From: Hymenolepis diminuta
Taxonomy: Eukaryota > Platyhelminthes > Cestoda > Cyclophyllidea > Hymenolepididae
DNA: 64,000 nucleotides
Assembly (NCBI GenBank): GCA_900708905.1
Contig: CAADRB010000002.1
Location: 1,528,145 to 1,592,144, forward strand
Direction: 5' to 3'
A program made the position numbers and the translations under genes. This document shows positions 1-11,917 of the stretch, one piece after another. Each line of letters opens with the position of its first letter. The stretch's first letter is position 1. The notes beneath the pieces were generated by a model. It was not told the origin of the DNA. It made no database searches and was given only the letters and a program-made list of their open reading frames with translations.

Positions 1-479
1 ATTAACCTCTAACAACCTTCCTACAGCCCTTTATAATACAAGATTATATTTATTATAAATCACAACCCCATCGAAACAGATTTCTCTAACATCCGTCCAA
101 GATATAGAAAAGAATCCCCTGAAACCTTTGGTAAGAAACTTCTTTTCAAGCTTCCTTCTGTTGACCAGTATTAATTTAACTTCCTAGGTCTATAAGGGGG
201 AGTGTTTACAAAACTTGACTTCAATTAATGGAAAGGTATCTTGGAGCCACTTAAGAGAAACACATTCGACCACATCTCTTTTTGACCAGAATTAATCAGA
301 GCCGATTGGTCACCCACATTAATGGCTGTGTCCCGATGGACATTGATCCCGTGAACTCTGACTCTGGATAAAACCAAAAGTTCTACATTAACGCCACTCA
401 ATGCAGCATGTAAATTCGATAACGCAACATCACAAATAAAAAGACCGATTTCAAATTATAGAAAGGGATTTGAACTCAC

Positions 480-3362
480 ATTTTTAACATCATTCTCGAC
501 CTTGATTCCCGTGGTACCATTAGTCTTAATCTCACCAGCCCTGAGGTTGAGTGGAGAAAGAGAGTTCTGAGGTTGCGACGCCCGTGAAGCTGCCTGTGGT
601 TGCTTATCAACCTCCCTAGCTGGCGTCCAGAACCAGGGTTTAATTCCATCATCCTCTTCATCCTCCTCTGTGAAGGCGAATTCTGAGAGCTTGGGCGCCG
701 ATTCTTCCTCCTCTTCTTCCTTCCTTGTTACCTCTTCATCTTCCACGAAAGCGTAGGGATCCAGGTCAGAGTTTTCACTGGTTGACAGTGGTGGGGGTGA
801 GGGAGTCGCTTTCGCTTGTGATTGGCTCGAACCGGGTCTTAGACCACGCTGATTGGTAGTAGAGGTCTTGCGCTGAGTGCCTCGTTGCTGAAATTCAACC
901 AGAGATTAATAAACAGAAGGAAAGAGTGCAGGTAAAAAAGCTCTACACACTAACCACAACAGATTTCAGAGAGAAGGAGGCTGGGATGAATAGTATCATA
1001 GCCAGCAACATGCTAATGCATATCCTAGGGCTAACTGATTGACCAATAATCATAAAAGAGGAGGGTAAAGGGAAGACAAGAGAAAGAGGCACAACAGCTA
1101 AATAGTTGGGAGAATACGTGCAGACTCACGTAATCATCTGCAGATTGAGGAAGACGATATAGAGAACTGGTATATTCCACCTGAATAAAGAGTTACGCTC
1201 AATTAGGTTTCAAGTATAAGCCTACCCTCATGCATACTGTTAAGGAACTTGATTTATTGAAAAATGCTTAATCAAATGAAATTTTTTTAAATGCCCGTAC
1301 TGTAGAATCCGGGCTACCAATGTCTGATCACATGATAAACCCCCTTTGAGACATGACCTCACCTCTAACGCCAAGTCTCTACTTTGTCTATCCAATCAAC
1401 TGCAATTGACACTATATAATACGATGTGACCTACATAAAATGTGTTCTCTCTAGGACCTTCTGGGGTTTTTGTACACAATTCTACATGTACACCCAGAAA
1501 AAGATGAATTTGCTTAAAACAAAAGTAAGGGAGACGAAGAACATATAAGTTAGAAACATATGGGTACCTAACTAGTGACGGGAACGTTTAAAATATTCCT
1601 TCGATTTCAAAAAAAGAAAGTCGAAAGTAACTCAGCTTTATTTGTACAGTTCGAAATAATCACATTCTTCAGACATCAGACTATCAGAAGTGATTTTTGA
1701 ATGCAATCACGGAAATATATGACTGTAAACACTAACTGTTGAAAAAATGTCATCCAGTTTCATTCTCAACTCAACAGCCTTAAAAGCTCAAATATTTCAA
1801 GCTGACAGTCTTATGAACTAGTTCCAAATAGCTTTTTACAGTACAGAATTGAAATAAAAGATAATTTTGAAAATTGTATCACGTTGTTAATTTTGTATTT
1901 CTAAAACAAAACTGTCTATTCATTTATCAAATGACTTAATAAGAAAAATGCTTTTAGGTAGTAAAAGAAAGGTAGAATGAAATAGCTACCAGGACTCCTG
2001 CTCCTCTCAAATAATAAAACTCTAAAACAACTTTAAATTACATACCCACCCTACGGATCGGCGTATATTTGGGGAATAGATTAATCAATCCCGTTTAACT
2101 TAAAGATGATGCTCATGTAATTGCATGAACTCTCTTACCAGTTGTTCTAAGAACAAATTTGGGATCATGATACGTTACAACTAACAGATATACTGAGATA
2201 GGTGTGTTCAACATTTAAATGTAACCGACTGGTCAATCCGTTATAAGCATTTAAGACATAGACTGTGAAACAAATAACGATTACCTGAATGTAATTAGGA
2301 ATACAAGAGCCACAAAGTGAATCAAACCTTGGTGCAACAAATTCCAAATAAGAAAGAGCCAACTAATTGATTTCAAAATTCAGATGAAGTAAAAATCTTT
2401 TCATTATCTTTACTAAATTATCTTTCTACTTCTACTCTCTTAAAGTGGTAAGTTTTTTGCTTCACAATGGATAATAGATAACAAGTTAACAAGTAGATAC
2501 AATCATCACTTAATACAGTTTATCAAAGATAAACACGATAAAAGTTAATATTTTCATACATCGGACAATTTAAGGGGGAAATCGAGGTAGAGGATTAGAA
2601 TAAAATGTATAAAGGAAGATTAAAATTTTATTTCTATTAAAAAGTCAAATAGATACGTCAAACCCAAATAAACATTCAAACTTCTTTGACCAAAACGAAG
2701 CTAAGAATAACAATCCCAACAAATAATGTGATTGCACTTTCTCAAAGAAGCAATGAAAATAAAATCCCAATGTAACTAGCCAAACAAACGAAAAATCTCC
2801 ATAAAAGTAATTACATCAGAGGACAATTAAGACAAATTTCAGCAAATAGCCAAACGCAGGAGAAAAGTTGAATAGGGAACTTTAAAATGTTAAATGAAGG
2901 TTGAGTTAAAATTAGAGAATCCATTTATACTTAATCTGGATACAATAGTGAATGACAAGAGGTGAAGACAGGCCACCAATTATCAGGAAAGGAAAAATAG
3001 AACTCACTGATACTAGAGAAATAATGAAAAAGTATGACATCAATATATCGGAATTCAAAGAAAAAAAAATAACAAAAAGGACATTCCGAGAGAGAAGAAA
3101 TAAACTGAACAACACAGGGTTAAAGAAAACTTACTCTTTTGAATTTGGGCGCAATAATAGGTGCTGATGTAGTAGCGGATTTAAGTGTCGAATTAGTTCT
3201 GTTTCCCGAAGAAGTTGATGAGGGATTAGAAACCGTGCAACTTCGTCGTGAAGATGATTTACCGCTTTCAATAACCGGTGAGGGATTGGATCGGAAAGTT
3301 ACGTTGACACGTTTTCTTGTGGAATTTGACTGATTGGAGGAGGGAAACGTCCGATATGGCAT
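480..3362 (-). CDS. Unrecognised low-complexity protein, 5' part of gene (four exons, 3' end off the window)
   Basis: Exons in transcript order: 3362-3135 (ATG start, donor GTAAGT), 2362-2285 (donor CAG|GTAATC), 1180-1130 (51-nt microexon between TTTATTCAG and GTGAGT) and 887-480 (acceptor TTGAATTTCAG, donor GTGAGT). All four are phase 0 at both ends, so they join in frame to about 255 codons and the gene continues left of base 480. The first exon is Ser/Thr/Asn-rich and basic. The last is acidic, with a Glu run, a 'DPYAFVEDEE' stretch and a 'KPWFW' motif, as expected of a disordered nuclear protein. The 'DP-aromatic-x-F-acidic' stretch faintly recalls the N-terminal region of the cohesin release factor WAPL, but this is far too weak to name it. 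Exons 1 and 4 are the firmest; 2362-2285 has a weaker acceptor. Confidence 0.55.
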
Positions 3363-6300
3363 CTTAAATGATCAAATTAAACTCGTATAGTAAGAGAAAG
3401 GTAGCAAAGCCATGTAAACGCCTTACGAACGTGTCAGTCGCTCTCGTGATTTTAAAGGTGAATTTAGAAATTTACTTTTGCAAGGGCATTTATTTCATTT
3501 GCGTATTAAAATTAAATTTTGTTAGATATTCGTATGTCAATAAGTCAGTCAATAATAAAACAACAAAATAAAATTGGAACGAGGAAAATAATAAAGAAAT
3601 GACTATTACATGGGAGAATATACCTCGCCTTGTCGCCAATTATTATATGGAAATGATAAACCAATTGAAATAACGATAATTGGCTTGAAAATAAGAAATA
3701 GATTTAAAAATATGCACAAGTATTAACAGGCGACAGCTGAACGTCAAATCTATTAACCATTTTACAAAGATAATAAAGTGAGAAAAATTAAAATTTTACG
3801 GCAAAAATCAAGCAAGTACAAAACTAACATCCATAAATTAGCGAAAATAGCATTCAGAAGCATTCAAAAGTGCGAAGAAAACTGAAGGACGTAAAACAAA
3901 TAAAAATTTCAAATTTTATATTTATATTTTAGTTACCGAAAATATTATTTTTATATTCTATGTAATTATAATTTGGAAATATTTTCCTTAAATACAATTT
4001 TTCTTACTTTTAAAATTACTACTTAAACTCAATTATTTGAAATATTCGTTAATATTTTAATTGAGGAACATTAAATTTCAGTCTTAAATTTGTGAAATAT
4101 TCTTTGCATATCTTTAATTTACTTGTCCTTTAAAAAATATCTTTAAAAATCAATTCCGTGTATGTAAAGACCATTCAGGTATTTTCCCATTTTCCTCTGT
4201 TGGTTTCACATAAAGCAAGTTTTATTTATTTAGTACTCTGCTGCCAGTTAATTTTACTGCATTTTTAACTTTTCTGGTTATCAAAATTTATGACATTTTA
4301 ATAAAAATTAAAAAATACAAAACAAGAGCAGTGTTCAGCAAAATTCTGATACCTATTTCACAGATTCCCAAATACGACCATCCATGAAATTCTGTGCGTT
4401 ACTCATTGAATTTTCTTTTGTATGCCATCTATTTTTATATTTTTCATCATCACATCTATACTTTTACGATTTATTTTCATTCAATTCTGATTATAATTAA
4501 AGCAAATAAGAATAATAAAATATGTTCCTAGAATGATTATGCATTTACGATCTTCAAATCTCGGTAATTTATTCATTCTGAGCATTTCAGTGCATATTAT
4601 TAGAACATATATAAATATCTGTCGAATGAGTACCGGAGTATATAAGCGACAATTAACGGAACAACATGATAAGATATCCGTTTATTTTGGCGAAAATATC
4701 CCTATTTCATGCGCACTGTATCCATCTGTAGACATAAAATTACTGCTATGATTTCAAATCGATTAAATGAGTTGGCATCCAATTCCCCTCCTGGCATCGA
4801 TTCAAGCTATTTTATATTTATTAATCGGATGCCATCAGCCACCTTTCAACCATCAATTCTGGTGTTAATTAGGAATGCTTGTGAAATGGGACAAGGAACT
4901 TTCTGGCAGAAAAATTTTCATTGAGTTCATACACGATAGAATTAAATTAGATTATCAGAATATTTCTTTGAATTCTTAATATCCAAAATTTTGAAATAAT
5001 ATTACCCCGTATTTTAAGGTAGAAGACAATTCTTAATATGGCAGTAAATAAATTGAATGAAATTAAATTCTACACTAACTGTAAGAAAGATTTTATTAAA
5101 AAAATTAATATCATGCTGTCTTAAACTTAACCGAAAAACTTTTTATTTATAAAACGCAATAATTTACGGCAACCGAACAGAAGTCCAAAACTATCCAAAT
5201 TTTTACTAAAACGTGTTTAAATTGCTATTACGCTTTTCCATATTTAAGTTTTATTTCCAATTTATCTTTAAAGTGTATGAAAGTCTTATTTTAAGCTCGG
5301 AAGTCAAATAATGTTGGATTTTAAACCATTTTCAATATCGAATTTGTATTTTCTTGCCTACTCCCAGTTTACCAATTGTGAATAAAATTATCGTACTATG
5401 AAATATTCAATGCAATTATTAAAGATTTTGAGATAACGAGAGTGGGAATAACATTAAATGCCCAAATCTAGAAATTTAAACACATAAACTTTAAGTATTC
5501 AATAAATGTAAATGCCCTTTGCATTCGTTAATGATGTACTCAAAGCTCTACTTGGTCTATCCAGATAAATGCTTCAACATTACTCGTCAAAGTGGATTGT
5601 ATTTAGGACAGATATAAACGTATATTTATTTTAACTTTAATAGAGTGAGATTTCATATTACCATAGACAGCAGACATCACTCAACGCCTGACGATTTAAA
5701 ATGATAAAGGAAATCATTGACGAAAGGACTTGACTAACCTGACATCTCAAATAATATCGAGACAGTAGAAAGAGATGAAACAATCGAGTTTTTATCACTT
5801 TGAGAGATTGAATAGAGAGGAAATTCGCAGTTAAGGTATAAAAACTTAATTAATTTGATATTTAACTAGGTTTATATAAAATTTAAATCTAATTTGATTT
5901 GTTATCTTAAGACATCTTTCAAGCGTTACCCTTTGTTAATTATTTATTACTCCGAAAGTGGACCAAGAAAGATAAGAAAATTAATGATTACTAAAATCGT
6001 TATTTGAGCGCAAAACAAATTATATTTATAAAAAAAAATTTTTTGAAAGATTAATAATACCTCTTGGTTTGTTTGTTTAGCCATGTTCCCACTCCCTCAG
6101 TGTCCACTCTTACTGATTTTCAATTTCTAATTCTTCTGTTTAAGTCTCTAATTTTTTTCTAATTTCCTTCTCTTTTTTAAATTTATGCTTAGTCCTACTT
6201 TAATCTCAGTCCTTCCACTTTGAAAGCCTTGTTATCCTGTTAGCCTTTAGGAAGATCGACCGAATTTGGCCGAGCTTTTTAGGTGGCTTAACTATTGGAA

Positions 6301-6443
6301 TTAGTGTTACTTCAGAAAATCGGTGAAATAAAAAAAATTCGCTGAATATATGGAGGAGGGATTATAAATATTAAGCATAAAAGTATGTAATACTGGGTTA
6401 AAATGACAATTACTGCTTTCCTTGCGCCTCATATTTGGACGGG
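3363..6443. other. AT-rich intergenic stretch
   Basis: Strongly AT-rich sequence with many poly(A) and poly(T) runs. The open frames here are short, lack splice context and look random. It presumably contains the promoter of the minus-strand gene starting at 3362, but no convincing TATA or initiator could be singled out. Confidence 0.5.
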
Positions 6444-6444
6444 A

Positions 6445-6703
6445 GATGCCAGCAGATATTTATTAACTGGCGATAAGATCTCGAATAAAATGTCCACAGA
6501 CGGTCCAGCTGTGTGTGTGCATGCTTGAACATGGATACCTAAACAGATGCCAATCATCACGCCGAGCAAAAACATGACTGATGCCTAACGAAGAAATGTT
6601 TTGCATATATATCATATTTATTTATCAGCAAATTAGGGTGGCTTTCTGACCACCTCGTACAGGTCTACAGACACGAGTGACTTGACTTACTCCATCTATT
6701 CGG
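6445..6703. repeat. Dispersed repeat R299, diverged and internally deleted copy
   Basis: Matches the two 299-bp copies at 7413-7711 and 17581-17879 through blocks such as 'ctggcgataagatctc', 'cctaaacagatg' and 'taacgaagaaatgtttt', and shares the 3' end 'ccatctattcg'. It lacks the internal 'acctggcgactggaaatg' segment and is clearly more diverged than the other two. A GGTGGC...GCCACC-like hairpin near the end is partly preserved. It lies just outside the left LTR of the element at 6933-9766. Confidence 0.8.
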
Positions 6704-6932
6704 ACGGTGTGGCCCCGGTAGCTACTATTACAACTTGCTCGTGATATAATTAAGGAATTGCCTTTTAATGTTTCAGCAAGTTCTTTAAACAGAGTGCTAT
6801 ATTGATCCATAAAAAATATTAAATTATCTTAAGTGATAAATTATACGCTGCGAGTTAATATAAATGATGAGATCGGAAATACCTTGACATTTACATTTCT
6901 CCTGTTTTTTTTCAGAAGATGGTTGTATTTAC

Positions 6933-7237
6933 TGTTATAATCTGTTCTTCTCTGTAGGGTACTGTAACCGACTCTTAGATTTCCTAAGACATTGCACTAG
7001 TTACAAATGCAACCAGACAACACCACAATACAAAACGACTCAAACCATTATATCAACACAACACGCACGTTTGGCATCGATAGGTCGATTTATATTATGC
7101 GCCATTTATAACCGTAGTGTAAACAGATCCGTTCGAATAAAAGGGAATTAAAAGAAACAGGAATTAAAAGGTGGAAAATAAAGAATCTAACACATAAAAA
7201 TTGTTTTGGGAAAAATATTACTTTTTTATATGTAACA
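6933..7237 (-). repeat. 3' LTR of the element (305 bp)
   Basis: Near-identical to 9462-9766; the differences cluster in the last 60 bases of the plus-strand sequence. The terminal dinucleotides TG/CA and the adjacent TTTAC duplication define the ends. Purine-rich sequence just inside it on the minus strand ('AAAGACGGACGGATGA') is at best a poor polypurine tract. Confidence 0.92.
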
Positions 7238-7412
7238 CGTCCGTTCGTAGATTTGATCATCCGTCCGTCTTTGTCGCGAGATCTACCGGAAGACGAGGGA
7301 AATGCCATCGAGTATGGCGTTACGTGGGGGATAATATCTTAATCCTTTCTTTCGTTTCGTTGCACTACTTCAGACATCCCTGGCTATTGGGGAGTTAGAG
7401 AGCTGTAAGATA

Positions 7413-7711
7413 TTGCTACAGCCAGTAGACGTCTATCAATACCTGGCGACTGGAAATGATCGACTGGCGATAAGATCTCCACTATAATGTCCACAGGTGG
7501 TCCCGCTGTGTGTTTGCGTGTTTGCACATAGACACCTAAACAGATGTCGATCATCACGCTGAGACACCGACAACGAGACATGACTGATGTCTAACGAAGA
7601 AATGTTTTGTATGCAAACCTAATTTACTTATTACTAAATTGGGGTGGCCTGTCTGCCACCTTCGAGTTGATCTGGCGAAATGAGTAACTTGACTTATTCC
7701 ATCTATTCGAT
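7413..7711. repeat. Dispersed repeat R299 inside the LTR element
   Basis: Near-identical in length and sequence to 17581-17879 (both about 299 bp), running from 'ttgctayagc' to 'ccatctattcga'. It includes a perfect GGTGGC/GCCACC hairpin (7643-7660) and no credible coding frame. It lies inside the LTR element, near that element's 3' end, so it was either inserted there or captured. No clear pol III A/B boxes, terminal inverted repeats or poly(A) tail were seen, so its class is unresolved. Confidence 0.85.
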
Positions 7712-8325
7712 CGATGTTGTCCTGACAGACCCTAACATTATCTCAGATATCGAACACAAAAAATAATAGCGTCAAGACTATTTAAAAAATGATGGTTTTC
7801 ACAATTCAATAAATCAAATCCTCCTAGTCTGAGTTGTTTTTAATCGCGAAATCAAGTGTCCTTTCCGTTCCCCACGTAGTAGATATCGCCGCCATGTGGC
7901 TTGGTGATTATGACAGTTTTGCATTAGTGATTTAAATTGCCATTGAGGACATACACAAGCCGCTCATACTATATGCGCGCATCAGGTCACACTTTGTCGG
8001 AACACAAAGTTGTTTTGATAACAACATCTCTTTACACGTTGTCCTTAAATTTTGACCTCTGCATTCTATTGTGGGGGAGGATCTCCTAACACGGCGAGAG
8101 ATCTCTTTAAGTGAATAATCATTCGGTCAGAGCAAAATTTGGCAAAACGTAGATTCAAAATGTGTATTTGGGTCCTTAACGAGTTTTTCTGGTACACAAG
8201 TTTATGAAGGATAAAGATAGCCGATCTGCTTGCTGTCGATGCGAGCAGAGTAACATCGGATTCTTTTAAATGTGAATTTATCACCGTAGTGTATGTCGCA
8301 CCTTCACCGGGTCCGGAGTGGTATT

Positions 8326-9147
8326 TTAGATCTGAGTCCTGGGAGAATCTGGTTTCGCCGACTGAATATAAATAGAAGGATGAGGGATTCCAGTAATACG
8401 TAAACACTGGTTGCATCGTCTCACAAAATTCTCCGCATTCGTAAGTTCGAGAGTAGGTGCCTGGCAGGTTTCGTTTTTGTCGGAGAACTGGATAAGGATG
8501 GGCTCATCGATCCAGTCTAGGTCCATTAGGTTAATACTTCGATCAGTGACGTAGCACTCCTTGAAGATCGTTTTCTCCAGGAATGTAGTCTCTTATCGCA
8601 CAGCATAGATATCGGAGCCAGTGTCGATCATAGCTCTGCCTCGTCTGGGTTAATCCTCTCTTGTTGTTCGAGTTCTGCCTCATTGAACTTTTTGTAGAAG
8701 ATTCTCGGTAGAAGCCCTTTACGTAGCCATTGTCGTTGCAGTTTTGGCAGCAACGTAGCAGTCCCGATAGGGCAGTTTCGGTAATAACGACGTTCTCCGC
8801 AAAATTGGCATCTTGGGAGTGACTGCTTCTGATATTCGTCGGATGACTGTTGGAAAGGGAAGGGTCCCCTCGGTCGATAGATGTAGGTCATTTTCAGGTT
8901 CTTTCAAGTTGAACACTCGCGGTTAACAGTCCTCCAGCAGATTCAGGTCCGCGACGAAACTTCTTGACATCGGGTTCCTTGTCCAAGAGGGACAGAAATT
9001 TAAGTCGAATCCCAGCTTGGCAAGGAGATTGAAGACTAAGAATGAAAATGAGACATCTGAATTGGTTTTCTTCGAGAGAACCAAATCGGAAACTAGTGCA
9101 AAGTCGGTCAATAATACCACCACAATGGTGAACATTTTCATCTTCAC
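8326..9147 (-). pseudogene. Decayed gag/protease relic of the LTR element
   Basis: Minus-strand frames in this interval are broken. One carries 'CQFCGE...NCP', a zinc-knuckle-like Cys cluster in which the expected His is Tyr and the spacing is one residue short. A following frame carries 'AMIDTGSDIYAVR', the active-site signature of retroviral-type aspartic proteases (DTG at 8625-8617), and then a stop codon four codons after the motif. Sequence downstream to about 8066 stays partly open but shows no recognisable RT motif. Known for the family: gag precedes protease, the order seen here. The relic is not expected to make working proteins. Confidence 0.7.
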
Positions 9148-9440
9148 CTATGGTCAGATTGAAAAGAGAACTGTTATCTAATAACTGTTACTAATAATCT
9201 TTTAAAAAATTAAGATTGGCAAGATCCATCGGCTGAAAGTAGGACGAACATAGGTAGTGGTTACTTCTGCTAAATTCACGAGACAGCATGGTAATTCGAG
9301 TGGCGTGGGGAAGATCCGCCATGCTGTTCTTATAAATATCATGGTACTAAGTATACCACTTTGCAAAGATTTCACCTATAAGATTATTACGATGAAGTAT
9401 ACCTACATTTTTCACGTAGTCTTTGGGACCCTTTGTGGAC

Positions 9441-9458
9441 GTTGTAACCGCGTCGCCA
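9441..9458 (-). other. Candidate primer-binding site of the LTR element
   Basis: On the minus strand, three bases after the 5' LTR ends at 9462, the sequence reads TGGCGACGCGGTTACAAC. It starts with TGG, complementary to the CCA end of a tRNA, and sits where a PBS is expected. The tRNA species was not determined. Confidence 0.6.
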
Positions 9459-9461
9459 AAC

Positions 9462-9766
9462 TGTTATAATCTGTTCTTCTCTGTAGGGTACTGTAACCGA
9501 CTCTTAGATTTCCTAAGACATTGCACTAGTTACAAATGCAACCAGACAACACCACAATACAAAACGACTCAAACCATTATATCAACACAACACGCACGTT
9601 TGGCATCGATAGGTCGATTTATATTATGCGCCATTTATAACCGTAGTGTAAACAGATCCGTTCGAATAAAAGGGAATTAAAAGAAACAGGAATTAAAAGG
9701 TGGAAAATAAAGAATCTAACATATAAAAATTGTTTTGGGAAAAATATTATTTTCTTATATGTAACA
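9462..9766 (-). repeat. 5' LTR of the element (305 bp)
   Basis: Direct repeat partner of 6933-7237, with TG/CA ends and a TTTAC target duplication immediately outside (9767-9771). Transcription of the element would start here and run leftwards, consistent with the minus-strand gag/protease relics. Confidence 0.92.
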
Positions 9767-10531
9767 TTTACATTAAAAGGCAATTGTCATTCAACACGTA
9801 AGATTTCAAGTATATTTCGATTATTTTGCTCCCCATTCAACACAGTGCCTCATTGCATTGGGATTTAAAGTAAATATTAATAATTACTTGAGTAAGTTCT
9901 TCAAGTACTGGTGATTCTACCACACCTTCACTGGAGACGTCTGATTGTATGATCCTACATTAGCTAAACGGGTCGCCAGCTGCTATGATCCAGTTATTTT
10001 GATAGTTGCTAAATAGGATTCATTTAGTTGCCATATTACCGGAGATAATCCAAAATTTAAGAATAACTGAACAAATTATTACAGTAATCCGTAAACGAAC
10101 CTTCCCTTAAGGCGATTAAGTCATCCCCTTCATTTAAGCATTGTAAATCACACCTATTCCCTTTACTTCATTCTGGAAGTATGCAATGTATTGCGAAAGG
10201 GAATTAAACTGATTTAAATAACAGACTTTGATTTCTTAAGGACACTGTGCACTATAAAAAATTTGCCTTATCAAAAGGAAATTAATCTGGCATTAGTTAA
10301 TTCTATTAATTCCTGCATTTTGAATACCCTCTGCACTGTCCCATTCTGGCTAAAATAAAATATTTAATAAAAATTCACATCGTTAAAACAAGCTAAATTA
10401 AATTGTCCCTTAGAGTGCGATCTTAGGTTAAAAAAAAATGTTGAAATAAATCCATCGACTCCATCTTAAAGTATCTGTTGACTACTTTCGGTTAAACAAC
10501 ATCCTAGGGATTCGTTAATGCCTATGATGAC

Positions 10532-10804
10532 TATTATCATCTGCTCTTCTCTGTAGGATATCCTAACCGACTCTTGCACCAGAAATTGCACTATTTACAA
10601 ATAAACTTCGACAACATCATAATGCAAAACGACCCAAACTACCACATCAAATTTTCTTGTCCATAGGTTGATATCTAATGCACCATTTACAATCGTAGTA
10701 TAAATAAATTCGTTCGAATAAAAGGGAATTAAAAGTCAGAAAATAAAGGTACCTTACATATATGAATTATTTCTGAGAAATGTATTATTTTCTTATATGT
10801 ATCA
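10532..10804 (-). repeat. Diverged solo LTR of the same family
   Basis: Aligns along its length with the 305-bp LTRs through blocks such as 'ttcttctctgtagg', 'ttcgttcgaataaaag' and 'ttttcttatatgta', but with several small deletions and many substitutions. There is no internal region or partner LTR nearby. It is older than the complete element and most likely left by LTR-LTR recombination. Confidence 0.8.
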
Positions 10805-11847
10805 ATGAGCCATTATCTCGTTATCAAATTTATTGATTAAATGAAGTTAAGAATATAGAAGTCTTCTACCGTAAAATTGCGAACGCCTATTACGTTTGGC
10901 ATATGTGAGGTAAAAGATCAGCTGCCTAGTTAATGTATGGTAGAAGTGAGGCTAATTTACACTCTCTTGCACGTCCATGGCAAGACAATGATCGATAAAC
11001 TGTTCCATTCCTCCTCCTAATAAACATGTAACGCTTATGCCATTAGCACTGTCCATGACTCAGAAAAAAACTAATAAATTATAATTGTAGAAAAACTTCC
11101 GAATGCAGGGAACAGCAAAATAGTACCATAAAGGAAGAAATGCAGAGATCCCAAGTATAAGAGAATACCAAAGAAGGGCATCAAGAATCGCAATTTATTA
11201 GAGATCTGCATGTATTGATTGATTTGATTTTCTGATAGTTCAACGGGTAATGCTCTAATGTTCTAAAATTCAAACTTCATAGTTTGAACGCTTAATTCGT
11301 GGGTGTGAGCTCATGTTCGAGATATTCAGGTGCTATCGGCCAGTTACTTAAATAGAGTGGATAGGATAACTACTTCCTTTCAAATGAATCCCCAAACATC
11401 CGACGACCGATGGATAAGACTAGCAATGATTTTTAAGCAAAGAGTCCACTCACTGTGAACATATTGTATTTAGCGAAATTGACTTTGTTGAGATGTCGCC
11501 TGTTGCGCTGCTAAGATATATTTTCTGCAAATTTTGATCACCTAATTTTCGAACTCGATTAAATTGAAGACAAAATTAATAGGCCTTTACGGTATAAGAC
11601 AAATTTTTGCTGAAAAGAAAGCTAAATGAGAAAAATGATTTACATTATTTATAACCCAGTTCTATTTACTTCCTTAAGTAATCTAATTTCACAATCTGAA
11701 CCTGAATATACTGGCCTAAATTCAGTTACTGAATAATCACTTTGTTGGAGTTCGATAACAACCAACGGTTTGCAGCTAACAAATTACAACAACCAATTCG
11801 TAGCTGTTTGAGTAAGAGCTAACAACAATTGTGAAGCAGAACACCAA

Positions 11848-11917
11848 NNNNNNNNNNNNNNNNNNNNNNNNNNNNNNNNNNNNNNNNNNNNNNNNNNNNN
11901 NNNNNNNNNNNNNNNNN
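11848..11917. other. Assembly gap (70 Ns)
   Basis: Run of N. The sequence to its right changes abruptly to a GA-rich, relatively GC-rich patch, so the gap may hide a hard-to-sequence simple repeat. Confidence 1.

Larger units (their letters stand above)
6933..9766 (-). mobile_element. Complete short LTR retroelement, probably non-autonomous
   Basis: Two direct 305-bp terminal repeats (6933-7237 and 9462-9766), each starting TGT and ending ACA, differ at only three positions that I can see. They are flanked by the same 5-bp sequence TTTAC (6928-6932 and 9767-9771), the expected integration duplication. The internal part is about 2.2 kb, too short for reverse transcriptase plus integrase. Coding remnants read on the minus strand: a gag-like segment with a Cys-rich zinc-knuckle relic (about 8810-8770), then a DTGSD retropepsin motif (8628-8614), with stops and frame changes between them. 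A candidate primer-binding site follows the 5' LTR. Near-identical LTRs imply a recent insertion, although the interior is decayed, so mobility would have depended on proteins supplied by another element. Confidence 0.9.

Noticed and set aside
3139..3333. Plus-strand frame opposite the first exon of the left-edge gene
   Set aside because: Shadow of a real minus-strand exon with ATG and consensus donor.
7560..7790. Hammerhead-like 'CTGATG...GAAA' within repeat R299
   Set aside because: The core lacks the required A after CTGATG and no stem II or flanking stems could be formed.
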